64,000 nt of DNA from Rhizobium terricola (GTDB taxonomy: Bacteria > Pseudomonadota > Alphaproteobacteria > Rhizobiales > Rhizobiaceae). Below are positions 45,525-54,399 of this stretch, one piece after another (the stretch's first letter is position 1; the number at the start of each line of letters is the position of its first letter). The stretch is taken from the NCBI RefSeq assembly GCF_012927355.1, contig NZ_JABBGK010000001.1:1420649-1484648 (forward strand), in the 5' to 3' direction. The notes under the pieces were generated by a model. That model was not told the origin of the DNA. It saw nothing but the letters and a program-made list of their open reading frames with translations, and ran no database searches. The position numbers were made by a program, and so were the translations under genes.

Positions 45525-47522
45525 ATGTCGTCCCTGATCGATTTTCATCCGATGTCCCGCCGCGCCTTTCTCGGCGGCTTTGCCGCCACGACCGCCCTCA
45601 TCACCCTTCATCCGTTTGCGGTGCGGGCCAACGGGAATGCGAACCAGGCGCATCTCCGGCTGATGGAGACCACGGACATCCATGTCAACGTGATGCCCTA
45701 CGACTATTATGCGGACAAGCCGAACGATACGATGGGGCTCGCCCGAACGGCGTCGATCATAGACCAGATCCGCGCGGAAGCCGGCAATTCCATGCTGGTC
45801 GACAACGGTGACCTCCTGCAGGGCAATCCGATGGGCGACTACATGGCCTACAAGAAGGGCATGAAGGCGGGCGACCTCCATCCGGTCATCAAGGCGATGA
45901 ATGTGCTCGGCTACGACTGCGGCACGGTCGGCAATCACGAGTTCAACTACGGACTCGATTTCCTGTTCAACACGCTCGGCGGAGCCAATTTTCCGATCGT
46001 CTGCGCGAACCTCACGAAGGGGGAACTCGCCGCGGATCCGAAGCAGGACGCCCTGCATTTCAAGCCCTATGCCATCATCGAAAAGACGATCAAGGACGGC
46101 GGGGGCGCCGAGAGCGCGATCAAGGTCGGCTTCATCGGTTTCGTGCCGCCGCAGATCATGGTTTGGGATCAGAAGAACCTCTACGGCAAGGCCCACACGC
46201 GCGACATCGTCGAAGCCGCACGCGCCTGGGTTCCGGTGATGAAGGAGGAAGGCGCGGACATCGTGATCGCGCTTTCCCATTCCGGCATCGACGGTCATGG
46301 CCTCACCGAACGCATGGAAAACGCGTCGCTCTATCTCGCGGGCGTCGAGGGCATTGATGCGGTCTTCACAGGACACCAGCACCTCGTCTTCCCCGGCCCG
46401 AAGGATTTCGTCGACGTTCCGGGCGCCGATCCGGTCAAGGGCACGCTGCTCGGCAAGCCCGCCGTGATGGCCGGTTTCTGGGGTTCGCATATGGGTCTCA
46501 TCGACCTGCTGCTCGAAAAGGACGGCAGCGGCTGGAAGATCCTCGACTTCACCTGCGAGGCGCGGCCGATCTATCATCGCGACGACGCGCGCAAGATCGT
46601 CGCCAATGTCGGCGACAAGGCGGAGGTGGTGGCTTCGGTCGAGCCCGAACACAAGGCGACGCTCGACTATGTGCGCACGCCGGTCGGCAAGACCTCGGCG
46701 CCGCTCTATTCCTATTTCGCCCTCGTGGCGGACGACCCCTCCGTTCAGATCGTCTCCAACGCCCAGACCTGGTACATCAGGGACATGCTGAAGGACGGCC
46801 CTCACAAGGATTTGCCAATCCTTTCTGCGGCGGCTCCCTTCAAGGCAGGCGGACGCGGCGGGGCCGAATACTATACCGACGTCCCGGCCGGCGACATCGC
46901 CATCAAGAACGTCGCGGATCTCTATCTATACCCGAACACCGTGCAGGCGGTTGTGATTACCGGCGAGCAGGTCAAGAACTGGCTGGAGATGTCGGCCGGC
47001 ATCTTCAACCAGATCGTGGCGGGGGCGCAGGACGCTTCCCTGATCAATCCGGACTTTCCCTCCTACAATTACGATGTGATCGACGGGGTGACCTATCAGA
47101 TCGACCTGTCGAAGCCGGCGAAATATGACAAGGACGGCAAGGCGGTGCACCCGGAAACAAGCCGCATCGTCAACCTGCAGTTCGGCGGCAAGCCGATCGA
47201 GCCCGGCGGCAAGTTCCTTGTCGTCACCAACAACTATCGGGCCGGCGGCGGGGGAAAATTCCCGGAAATCGGCGCGGACAAGGTCGTCTTCGTCGGCCCG
47301 GACACCAATCGCGACGTGATCGTGCGCTACATCGTCGAGCAGGGCACGATCAATCCGTCAGCCGATGCCAACTGGTCCTTCGTGCCGATGGCGGGAACGA
47401 CCGCAACCTTCGAGACCGGCCCCAAGGGGCGTGACTATGCGGCAGCCGTGAAGGGAGCCAGGATCGAGGATGCCGGCGATGGCGCGGAGGGTTTTGCGAA
47501 ATTCCGCCTCATCCTCGGTTGA
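45525..47522 (+). CDS. cpdB: 2',3'-cyclic-nucleotide 2'-phosphodiesterase / 3'-nucleotidase, Tat-exported
   Basis: Periplasmic nucleotide scavenger of 665 residues. The N-terminus carries a twin-arginine signal (MSRRAFLGGFAATTALIT), so export is probably through TatABC. Metallophosphatase motifs are TTDIHVNVMPYDYYAD near 48, GDLLQGNP near 93, GNHEFNYG near 134, ALSHSGIDG near 252, and the dinuclear site GHQHLVFPG near 286. The C-terminal 5'-nucleotidase substrate domain runs from about residue 370 to 640. Full length for the family. A GGAG eight bases before the ATG supports the start. Confidence 0.93.
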   Translation: MSSLIDFHPMSRRAFLGGFAATTALITLHPFAVRANGNANQAHLRLMETTDIHVNVMPYDYYADKPNDTMGLARTASIIDQIRAEAGNSMLVDNGDLLQGNPMGDYMAYKKGMKAGDLHPVIKAMNVLGYDCGTVGNHEFNYGLDFLFNTLGGANFPIVCANLTKGELAADPKQDALHFKPYAIIEKTIKDGGGAESAIKVGFIGFVPPQIMVWDQKNLYGKAHTRDIVEAARAWVPVMKEEGADIVIALSHSGIDGHGLTERMENASLYLAGVEGIDAVFTGHQHLVFPGPKDFVDVPGADPVKGTLLGKPAVMAGFWGSHMGLIDLLLEKDGSGWKILDFTCEARPIYHRDDARKIVANVGDKAEVVASVEPEHKATLDYVRTPVGKTSAPLYSYFALVADDPSVQIVSNAQTWYIRDMLKDGPHKDLPILSAAAPFKAGGRGGAEYYTDVPAGDIAIKNVADLYLYPNTVQAVVITGEQVKNWLEMSAGIFNQIVAGAQDASLINPDFPSYNYDVIDGVTYQIDLSKPAKYDKDGKAVHPETSRIVNLQFGGKPIEPGGKFLVVTNNYRAGGGGKFPEIGADKVVFVGPDTNRDVIVRYIVEQGTINPSADANWSFVPMAGTTATFETGPKGRDYAAAVKGARIEDAGDGAEGFAKFRLILG

Positions 47523-47553
47523 CCGCCATCCAGCTGCGCCTCAAAGCGTGGCC

Positions 47554-48519
47554 TCAAGCCTGGCGCCGGAAGATTGGCGGTGCTTCATTGATCTTGGCCA
47601 TCGCGTCCGACATCGTATCGGGGCAATTGGAGAGCATTTGCCCCATCCGGTCGAGCAGCCAACGACCGGCGGGACCCGGCGGGCTCGCCGCACGCCACTG
47701 CGCGGCCAGCGGATACTCGAAGTGCTCGTATGGTTCGACGTCGAGCCGGACAAGATGCCCGGCGCGCAGGTCTTCGTGGATCATGGCGAGCGGCACGCCG
47801 CCCCAGCCAAGCCCCGCGAGAATCAGCTGACGTTTGGTGTTCATGTCGCCGACGCGCCAGATCCGGCGCGAAATGATGTTGAAGCCTTTGCTTTCCATAG
47901 GACTGGTGGTGTCCGTTACAACAATCTGGATCTCATCGATCACATCGGAAACCGACAGGGTGCGGTCGAGCCGCGTCAACCGATGATCGGGAGCGGCCAC
48001 AGGAACGATGAAGGAGTGACCGATCTTGCGATCGGAGATGCCGTTTCGTCCCTCTTTCGTGGCCCCACCAAGACCGACATCGGCCGTGCCTTCATCGACC
48101 ATACGCGCCACCTGGAAAGGCGATCCGACCGTCAACTGCAGAGGCACGGTCGGAAAACGTTGCTGGAACTCGCCCAGCATGTTCATCACCGCCTTGTCCG
48201 GCACCATGACGCTGACGGCAATCGACAGCTGGGCCTCCAGGCCCTCCGTTAGTGCCTTGCTGCGGGCGCGGAGGCTGTCGAGATGGGCGATCATCCGCCG
48301 CGCATCCTCCAGAATGACGCGTCCGGCGTCGGTCAGCACCGGCTGGCGCGAGCCGATGCGGTCCAGGAGCGTCAACTGCAGCTGCGCCTCGAGGTTGCCG
48401 ATGGTGTAGCTGATCACCGACTGGGCGCGGTTGAGCTGGCGGGCGGCGGCCGAGAAACTGCCGGTCTCGGCGATGGCGACAAAGACCTGCAACTGGTCGA
48501 GGGTGGGATTGGGCAGCAC
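47554..48519 (-). CDS. LysR-family transcriptional regulator
   Basis: 321-residue regulator. The N-terminal winged helix-turn-helix is LDQLQVFVAIAETGSFSAAARQLNRAQSVISYTIGNLEAQL near 8-48. A linker helix and a two-lobe ligand-binding domain (about 95-300) with GTADVGLGGATKEG follow. It is divergent from an azoreductase gene and very likely controls it. A good LysR-type box lies between them. The inducer is unknown, possibly quinones or electrophiles. Confidence 0.9.
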   Translation of the reverse strand: MLPNPTLDQLQVFVAIAETGSFSAAARQLNRAQSVISYTIGNLEAQLQLTLLDRIGSRQPVLTDAGRVILEDARRMIAHLDSLRARSKALTEGLEAQLSIAVSVMVPDKAVMNMLGEFQQRFPTVPLQLTVGSPFQVARMVDEGTADVGLGGATKEGRNGISDRKIGHSFIVPVAAPDHRLTRLDRTLSVSDVIDEIQIVVTDTTSPMESKGFNIISRRIWRVGDMNTKRQLILAGLGWGGVPLAMIHEDLRAGHLVRLDVEPYEHFEYPLAAQWRAASPPGPAGRWLLDRMGQMLSNCPDTMSDAMAKINEAPPIFRRQA

Positions 48520-48533
48520 GCTAAGGCATCCAC

Positions 48534-48561
48534 TTTATCGATGAAACTGATCCAGTTTATC
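48534..48561. promoter_or_regulatory. LysR-type operator between lysR and azoR
   Basis: AAACTG-ATC-CAGTTT at 48544-48558 is a perfect inverted repeat. It is flanked by TTTATC at 48534 and again at 48556, giving a near-symmetric 28-base element. It lies about 15-42 bases upstream of the regulator start, fitting an autoregulatory site. Confidence 0.5.
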
Positions 48562-48657
48562 ACAGTTTTTTCGATGGCAAAGCGCCTCTATCTATGACGC
48601 ACCGCAACAGCCCACCCCCGGCCTACGCGGATAGCCATTCAGACCAAGAGGTGTCCC

Positions 48658-49275
48658 ATGTCCTCCATTCTTCTCGTCACCGGCAGCACGCGCGGCGACG
48701 ATTCGCTTTCCAACAAGATCGCCCGCCAGCTCGCTGACGATCTCGCCTCGAAGACCGCCGGTTCCGCCGTGGTCGAACGCGACCTCGCCCGCGCCCCCCT
48801 GCCCCATATCGGCAGCGACTTTTCCTCGGCGATCCGCCTTGCCCCCGAAGACCGCAGCGCGGCACAGGCTGAAGCCATCGCCGTCTCCGACGCAGCCGTC
48901 GACGAACTGCTCGCCGCCGACACGATCGTCATCTCGACCGGTTTCATCAACTTCGGCGTTTCGTCGATCGTCAAGTCGTGGATCGACCACGTGGCCCGCG
49001 CCGGCCGCACCTTCCGCTATGGCGAAAACGGCCCGGTCGGCCTCGCCACCGGCAAGAAGGCCTATCTGGTGATCGCTTCTGGCGGCATCTATTCGTCCGG
49101 CCCCGCCGCCACGCTCGACTTCGCCGAGCCGTATCTGCGGTCGGTTCTCGGTTTCCTCGGCATCACCGACGTCGAGACGATCCGCATCGAGGGCGTCGCC
49201 TATGGTCCGGAAGCCGCCGAGAAGGCAGTTTCCGCAGCTGAAGAAAAGGCCCGCGAGCTGGCGCGCGCAGCCTAA
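48658..49275 (+). CDS. azoR: FMN-dependent NAD(P)H azoreductase / quinone reductase
   Basis: Flavodoxin-fold oxidoreductase of 205 residues reducing azo bonds or quinones. The FMN-binding loop GSTRGDDSLSNKIARQL is at 9-25, and the core FINFGVSSIVKSWIDHVARAGRTFRYGENGPVGL near 99-132 is typical of AzoR. It is divergent from the LysR gene. Its stop overlaps the convergent GGDEF gene stop by four bases. Confidence 0.88.
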   Translation: MSSILLVTGSTRGDDSLSNKIARQLADDLASKTAGSAVVERDLARAPLPHIGSDFSSAIRLAPEDRSAAQAEAIAVSDAAVDELLAADTIVISTGFINFGVSSIVKSWIDHVARAGRTFRYGENGPVGLATGKKAYLVIASGGIYSSGPAATLDFAEPYLRSVLGFLGITDVETIRIEGVAYGPEAAEKAVSAAEEKARELARAA

Positions 49276-50540
49276 GTGTTCGAGACGTCCGGCCGCCCGA
49301 CCACCCGGTTGCGGCCGGCATTCTTGGCCCTGTAGAGCCGCTCGTCGGCCTCGGCCAGGAGGGCGTTGAAGCTGCCGCCATCCTCCGGGGCGGCAGCCAC
49401 GCCGAGGCTGATCGTCACGGCCTCGCCCGCAGGATTGCGGATCCCGCTGGCCAGCAAGGCGCAAAGCCTGCGGCCCCGCTCCATGGCCTCGTCATAACCC
49501 GCATCCGCAAACAGAACGACGAACTCCTCACCGCCATATCGGAACAGGTGATCGGCATCTCCGATCCCTCCCTGAAGCGCATTGGCAATTTCCCTCAAGA
49601 GCTCGTCGCCGCTCAGATGGCCGAAGCGGTCGTTGATCGACTTGAAGTGATCGACGTCGACGATGGCAAGGCTTATCGGGCTGCCGAATCGGAGGGCTTC
49701 GCGTACCAGACGCGGGACCTCGATCTCCATGCGGCTGCGATCGTAGACGCCGGTCAGCACGTCACGCCCCGTCCGGGCCAACAGATCCTCGTAGCGTTCG
49801 CGAAATGTCAGGTCACTGAAGACATCCTTGATCGGCCTGCGAGAATGCAAGGCACCATTGCCGCGAAATGCCGTCTGATAGGCTGCGAAGAGACATGAAT
49901 AGAGCGCCGCGGCAGCCATCTTCGCCTTCCAACCGCCGAGGAAGACTGAAAGTGGCGCATCATAGAGGTGGTTGAGGAGAGCATAGAAGCCCAATTGATC
50001 GAAGCTCAGGACCAGAACGCCACTCACGGTGAAGCGCAGGATCGTCCAACGCGGCATGAACCGACCCAGCCGCTCATAGAGCAGGATGATGCCGAGCGCA
50101 TCGATGTAGAGCAGCGTCGTGCCCCACAGCATCAGCAGTCCCATGTCGCTCAGGAATCCCATGTCGGCCGCCTGCCCGGGCGCCGGCTCGACGGTCTGGT
50201 GAAGCACCAGGAGCTGGGCGATCGCCAGCGTTACCAGATTGCCGAGAAAGAGGCCGTAAATCGGCTGACGGACCGTCGAGGCATCTTCCTGGATGTAGAG
50301 CATCAGGATCATCATCAGCTTGCCGGCGAAGAAGACAGACGAGCCGGGCGAAACCACGCCGAAGGGCAGCGATACGTAGAAGACGGCGGCCAGATAGGTC
50401 TCGACGAAGTGCATCACACCGAGCGCGGTCAGGAACACGCCGAGACCGATGCGGTGGCGCAGATGCAGGAGCGTCGTCATCAGGGCGAAGTATAGGATCG
50501 CCTCGCAGACAAACAGGATCAGGTTCCAGCTTTCCATCAT
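49272..50540 (-). CDS. Membrane diguanylate cyclase (GGEEF)
   Basis: 422-residue c-di-GMP synthase. About seven N-terminal hydrophobic spans (residues 8-225) make an uncharacterised membrane sensor, followed by a linker and a GGDEF domain (about 255-410). The active loop is FRYGGEEF at 333-340, metal ligands are seen in AIVDVDHFKSINDRFGHLSGD, and the domain is expected to be active. The RxxD inhibitory site is absent (GDAD in that place), so product inhibition is unlikely. The start at 50540 lies four bases after the stop of the Amt-GGDEF-EAL gene, so both are one operon. Confidence 0.88.
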   Translation of the reverse strand: MMESWNLILFVCEAILYFALMTTLLHLRHRIGLGVFLTALGVMHFVETYLAAVFYVSLPFGVVSPGSSVFFAGKLMMILMLYIQEDASTVRQPIYGLFLGNLVTLAIAQLLVLHQTVEPAPGQAADMGFLSDMGLLMLWGTTLLYIDALGIILLYERLGRFMPRWTILRFTVSGVLVLSFDQLGFYALLNHLYDAPLSVFLGGWKAKMAAAALYSCLFAAYQTAFRGNGALHSRRPIKDVFSDLTFRERYEDLLARTGRDVLTGVYDRSRMEIEVPRLVREALRFGSPISLAIVDVDHFKSINDRFGHLSGDELLREIANALQGGIGDADHLFRYGGEEFVVLFADAGYDEAMERGRRLCALLASGIRNPAGEAVTISLGVAAAPEDGGSFNALLAEADERLYRAKNAGRNRVVGRPDVSNT

Positions 50541-50544
50541 CGTC

Positions 50545-53500
50545 TCAGCCCGCCATGCTTTCCATCGCAAGAGGCGGAGCCTCGATGAGGGTTCGTCCGG
50601 ACGAACCCGTGAGGACCACGGCCACGGAGGCCGGAATCGTGCGGACCCGCTCGTCAAGCGCAACCGGCTTGCCGAGCAGATAGCCCTGAAGTTCATCGCA
50701 ACCGGCCCGCGCCAGGAACAGGGCCTGTTCGATCGTCTCGACACCTTCGGCCACGACCTTGATGCCCAGCCGTTCACCGAGATCTATGATGGTGTTGACA
50801 ATCACTGCCGCGCTCTCGTCGAGGCCGAGATTGCTGACGAAGCTGCGGTCGATCTTGATCGCGTCGAACGGATAGCGGCTGAGATAGCTCAGCGAGGAAT
50901 AGCCGGTGCCGAAGTCGTCGAGCGCGATCGTGAAGCCCACGGCCTTCAGCTCCTTGAGGATTTGAAGCGCCCGCCGGTCATCGTCGATCAGCACGCTTTC
51001 GGTGATCTCCAGTTCGATGCGGCGCGGATCGACACCGGACGCCCTGACGATCTCGCCGAGCCTGTGCTGGAAGTCGCTGTGGCGGAACTGGAGCGGGCTC
51101 ACATTGATCGAAAGCCGCTCGACCTCCGTCCCGGCGAGGATCCGGCAGGCCTCCTCGATCACCCATTCGCCGAGCGCGATGATCTTGCCGGAAACCTCGG
51201 CGACGGCAACGAAATCGACGGGGCTTACCAGTCCGCGCTGCGGATGGTTCCAGCGCAGCAGCGCCTCGTAGGAGTGGATCTTCGCCGTCACCGCCGAGAC
51301 GCGAGGCTGAAGGAAGAGTTCGAACTCGCCGCGGGCCAATGCCGCGTCCATGTCGATCTCCAGCGCCCGGCGCTTCTCGATCAGCTCGTTCATGCCGCTC
51401 TTGAAGATCTTGTAGGTATTCCGGCCGGAATTCTTGGCATGGTAAAGGGCGATGTCCGCCCGCCCGACAAGCTCTTCGGAACTTTCCGCATGCTCGGGCG
51501 CGATGGCGGCACCGATGCTGACGCCGCATTTCAGCCGCTCGCAGCCCTCGATTTCGAAGGGACTGCGAAATGCCTGCGCAAGCCTGCGGCAAAAGTCCTC
51601 GACCTGCGCGTGGAAATAGACATTGGCGAGGATCACTGCGAACTCGTCGCCGCCGAGCCGGGCCGCGACGTCGTGGCGGGACATTGCCTGCTGCAGGCGA
51701 TGGGCGGTCTCGCGAATGACCGCATCGCCCGCCGGATGGCCATGCAGGTCGTTGATGTCCTTGAAATGGTCGATGTCGACCATGACCACAGCGCAACCGG
51801 CGCCCTGGCGCGCCATGGCGACGCTTTCCGCAAGCTTCTCGTTGAAGAGAGCGCGGTTCGGCAGACCGGTCAGCGGGTCGTGGAGGGCGAGGTAGCGGAT
51901 ATGGCTCTCGGCGAGCTTACGTTCCCGCAGGTCGACCAGGCAACCGATACGCATACGCTTGCCGCGATAGACGATCTCCCGTCCCCGCGCCTCGATGGGC
52001 ACGAGTTCGCCGTCGGCCCGCTTCAGGTTGATCTCCCGGTTGAGCTCGGCACCGGCAGCGACCGCCTCGGTCAGGATATCCATGTCCGGCGGCGGCAGGA
52101 ACTCGAAAATGGAACGCCCGATGAGCTCCTCGAGCGGCAGCCCGGCAAGCTCGGAGAGCTGCTTGTTGCCATCGACGATACGGCCCTCTTCATGGATGAC
52201 GATCGCCTCGAAGGTGGCGTTGGCAAGCGCGGTGACGCGCTCCGCCTCTTCGGTGTCGCGTTTCAGGGCGCGCAACTCCTCGCGTGCGCGCTCCTCCGTC
52301 TCGATGTTGTCCATCAGCCGGTTGAACAGCGTCGTCAGTTTCTCCGCATCGCCGCCCGCCTCCACCGGCAGCCGGTGTCCGAGCTTCGTGGTACCGTCGA
52401 CCAGGCCGGCAAGCGCTTCTTCGACATGGCCGATCCCGAGGCGGCTTCCGTGCTCCGAAACGTTGAGACCGATCTCCTCAACCTCGCTCGTCACGCGGAT
52501 CGGCATGAAGCGGTCGAGCACGGCGAAGAACAGGTAACCGAGGCCGAAGGACCAATAGAAGTTCAGGCCGGCGCCGAAGATCTGGATATAGAGCTGATCG
52601 AAACGCGAGCCCGCCGGCAGGCGCTCAACCGGGGCCAGAAGCGCGAGCAGCAGGGTTCCGGCGACACCGGCGAAGGCATGCACGCCGATCGCGCCGACGG
52701 CGTCATCGATCTTCAGCCGCCGCTCGATGAAGTCGTTGCCGGCAATCGCGACCAGGCCACCGATCGCCCCGATGAGCATGGCACCGGCCGGTTCCAGCAC
52801 GTGGCAGCCGGCCGTGACAGCCACGAGCCCGCCCAGCATGCCGCTCAGCGACTTTTCCGGCAGGACGATGCCGTCCTGGATGTGGCCGAGCACGTAGCCA
52901 ACGCAGGTGCCGACCCCGCCGGCGAGAACGGTGTTCAGGATGATCGGCGCGACGGCTTCGGACGCCTGAAGCGTGGAACCGCCGTTGAAGCCGATCCAGC
53001 CGAAGAAGAGCAGCAAGGCGCCGGTGGTCGACAGAACCGGGCTGTGGCCGGCGATGCGAACGGGACGGCCATCCGCACCGTAGCGGCCGATGCGCGGACC
53101 GATCACCATACAGGCGGCAAGTGAGATCCAGCCTCCGGTCGAATGCACCACGGTCGACCCGGCGAAATCGACGAAACCGAGATTGCCGAGAAAGGCGCCG
53201 CTGTTCGGCCCCAGGGCTGCGCCCCAGGTCCAGTGAACGAAGATCGGATAGATGAGCGCGGACAGGACGACCGAGCCGAGCACATATGCGACGAGTTTCA
53301 TCCGCTCGGCCACTGCGCCGGACACGATGGTTGCCGCCGTGCCGCAAAACATAACCTGAAAGACGAAGAATCCAGCCTGCCATGTGTCCATGTTGCGCAG
53401 GAACAGAAAGTCGGAATCGAGACCGAAGGGCAGCCAGGTCGAGCTTCCGAAGGCGACCATGAAACCGACCGCCGCAAAGGCCACCACGCCGAAGACGAAA

Positions 53501-53763
53501 TCGAGAAGGTTTTTCTGAGCGACGTTGATGGAGTTCTTGGAGCGCACCATGCCGGCTTCGAGCAGCAGGAAACCGACCTGCATCATCATCACCAGCGCGG
53601 CGGCGCCCATGACCCAGACGAGATCGATATGCGCCGAAAGCGTCGCCGTGTCCGGCTGTGCCGCGAGGGCACCGCCGGAAAGCCCTGCTGCGGCAAAAGA
53701 TGCGACTACCGTTCGCGGCAGCCGAAAACCCAGCCGTTGAGGGAAATGAATAGGAGAACGCAC
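50545..53763 (-). CDS. Ammonium transporter fused to PAS-GGDEF-EAL c-di-GMP enzymes
   Basis: 1072 residues in one frame. A leader (residues 1-35) precedes a complete Amt/AmtB domain (about 45-425). Conduction residues are conserved: Trp180, Asp199 (VDFAGSTVVH), pore His207 and His362 (GVHAFAG), Phe139, Phe259 and Ser263. The Amt tail motif EEIGLNVSEHG (429-439) is kept and leads into a coiled linker (about 470-510), a PAS domain (510-625), GGDEF (625-790; GGDEF at 704-708, no RxxD site) and EAL (805-1040). EAL-domain residues are intact: EALLRW at 833, DDFGTGYSS at 949, KIDRSF, and AEGVET. Ammonium binding probably controls c-di-GMP turnover. Fusions of Amt to kinases and to GGDEF domains are known elsewhere, but few have been studied. 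Confidence 0.92.
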   Translation of the reverse strand: MRSPIHFPQRLGFRLPRTVVASFAAAGLSGGALAAQPDTATLSAHIDLVWVMGAAALVMMMQVGFLLLEAGMVRSKNSINVAQKNLLDFVFGVVAFAAVGFMVAFGSSTWLPFGLDSDFLFLRNMDTWQAGFFVFQVMFCGTAATIVSGAVAERMKLVAYVLGSVVLSALIYPIFVHWTWGAALGPNSGAFLGNLGFVDFAGSTVVHSTGGWISLAACMVIGPRIGRYGADGRPVRIAGHSPVLSTTGALLLFFGWIGFNGGSTLQASEAVAPIILNTVLAGGVGTCVGYVLGHIQDGIVLPEKSLSGMLGGLVAVTAGCHVLEPAGAMLIGAIGGLVAIAGNDFIERRLKIDDAVGAIGVHAFAGVAGTLLLALLAPVERLPAGSRFDQLYIQIFGAGLNFYWSFGLGYLFFAVLDRFMPIRVTSEVEEIGLNVSEHGSRLGIGHVEEALAGLVDGTTKLGHRLPVEAGGDAEKLTTLFNRLMDNIETEERAREELRALKRDTEEAERVTALANATFEAIVIHEEGRIVDGNKQLSELAGLPLEELIGRSIFEFLPPPDMDILTEAVAAGAELNREINLKRADGELVPIEARGREIVYRGKRMRIGCLVDLRERKLAESHIRYLALHDPLTGLPNRALFNEKLAESVAMARQGAGCAVVMVDIDHFKDINDLHGHPAGDAVIRETAHRLQQAMSRHDVAARLGGDEFAVILANVYFHAQVEDFCRRLAQAFRSPFEIEGCERLKCGVSIGAAIAPEHAESSEELVGRADIALYHAKNSGRNTYKIFKSGMNELIEKRRALEIDMDAALARGEFELFLQPRVSAVTAKIHSYEALLRWNHPQRGLVSPVDFVAVAEVSGKIIALGEWVIEEACRILAGTEVERLSINVSPLQFRHSDFQHRLGEIVRASGVDPRRIELEITESVLIDDDRRALQILKELKAVGFTIALDDFGTGYSSLSYLSRYPFDAIKIDRSFVSNLGLDESAAVIVNTIIDLGERLGIKVVAEGVETIEQALFLARAGCDELQGYLLGKPVALDERVRTIPASVAVVLTGSSGRTLIEAPPLAMESMAG

Positions 53764-53895
53764 AAAGAAATCCCGCTAAAGTACCAGGATTTCATAAGAG
53801 CGAAAATCACTTAACAATGCGTGTTCGTCTTAACGGGATTTTCAGCATAGAAAGCCCGGCCCGCAAGGGTTTCCAGCCCATTCGGCCGGCCCCGG

Positions 53896-54216
53896 TCAGA
53901 CCGCGCGCGACTTCTCCCGGTCGGCGAACAGCGCTGCGCCATTCTGATCGATGATCTGGCGGCCCTTGCGGAAGGTGCATTCCAGCGCGTCATCGAGCGA
54001 GGTGAAGACATCGGCGCGGATGAAGACCCGCTGGAGGGTCTCGCCATCGACCTGCTTCTCGATCCGGCCGGCCAGCCGGTATTGGCTACCCTCGCGGATC
54101 GGCTCCGCATGGATCAGGCAATCCTGATGCGCCTGCGGTTCGGCTGCGGGAGCAGCCGGAGCGCTGGACTTGGAACCACCGGTGAAAACGGACAGGATGC
54201 TGGACAAGATCGACAT
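53896..54216 (-). CDS. HlyU-family protein
   Basis: 106 residues, starting MSILSSILSVF. After a Ser/Ala-rich spacer comes the HlyU-type domain: LIHAEPIREGSQYRLAGRIEKQV, then the conserved FIRADVFTSLDDALECTFRKGRQIIDQNG. HlyU was named as a haemolysin regulator in Vibrio, but this alphaproteobacterial subfamily is broadly distributed and its function is not established. The domain was recognised by its AGRI, FIRAD and IIDQNG segments. It is upstream of the Amt fusion gene on the same strand (about 130 bases apart) but probably independent. Confidence 0.8.
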   Translation of the reverse strand: MSILSSILSVFTGGSKSSAPAAPAAEPQAHQDCLIHAEPIREGSQYRLAGRIEKQVDGETLQRVFIRADVFTSLDDALECTFRKGRQIIDQNGAALFADREKSRAV

Positions 54217-54399
54217 GGCGTCTGGCTAGCACATCGCCGACCCGAGAAAAAGTCCCGCCGGTCTCGATTTGCGGGAAGACGTCGAATGCCCCTCCTCCGG
54301 CCTCGATATCCGCCGCTCTCCGACGGTCTCGGCAGGCTTGCCTTTGCACAGCGGTCGGTTAGGTTCGATGAGGACCCCGACGATAAGAACGGCCCACCC

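Noticed and set aside
50449..53124. A long open frame on the plus strand, about 890 codons, opposite the Amt-GGDEF-EAL gene
   Set aside because: It is antisense to a gene with full domain conservation. Its translation is Arg/Asp/Gly-rich with no recognisable domain, the usual shadow of high-GC coding DNA.
53896..54216. HlyU-family gene as part of the Amt-c-di-GMP operon
   Set aside because: About 130 bases separate the two, including an AT-rich gap; the link is not supported beyond the same strand.
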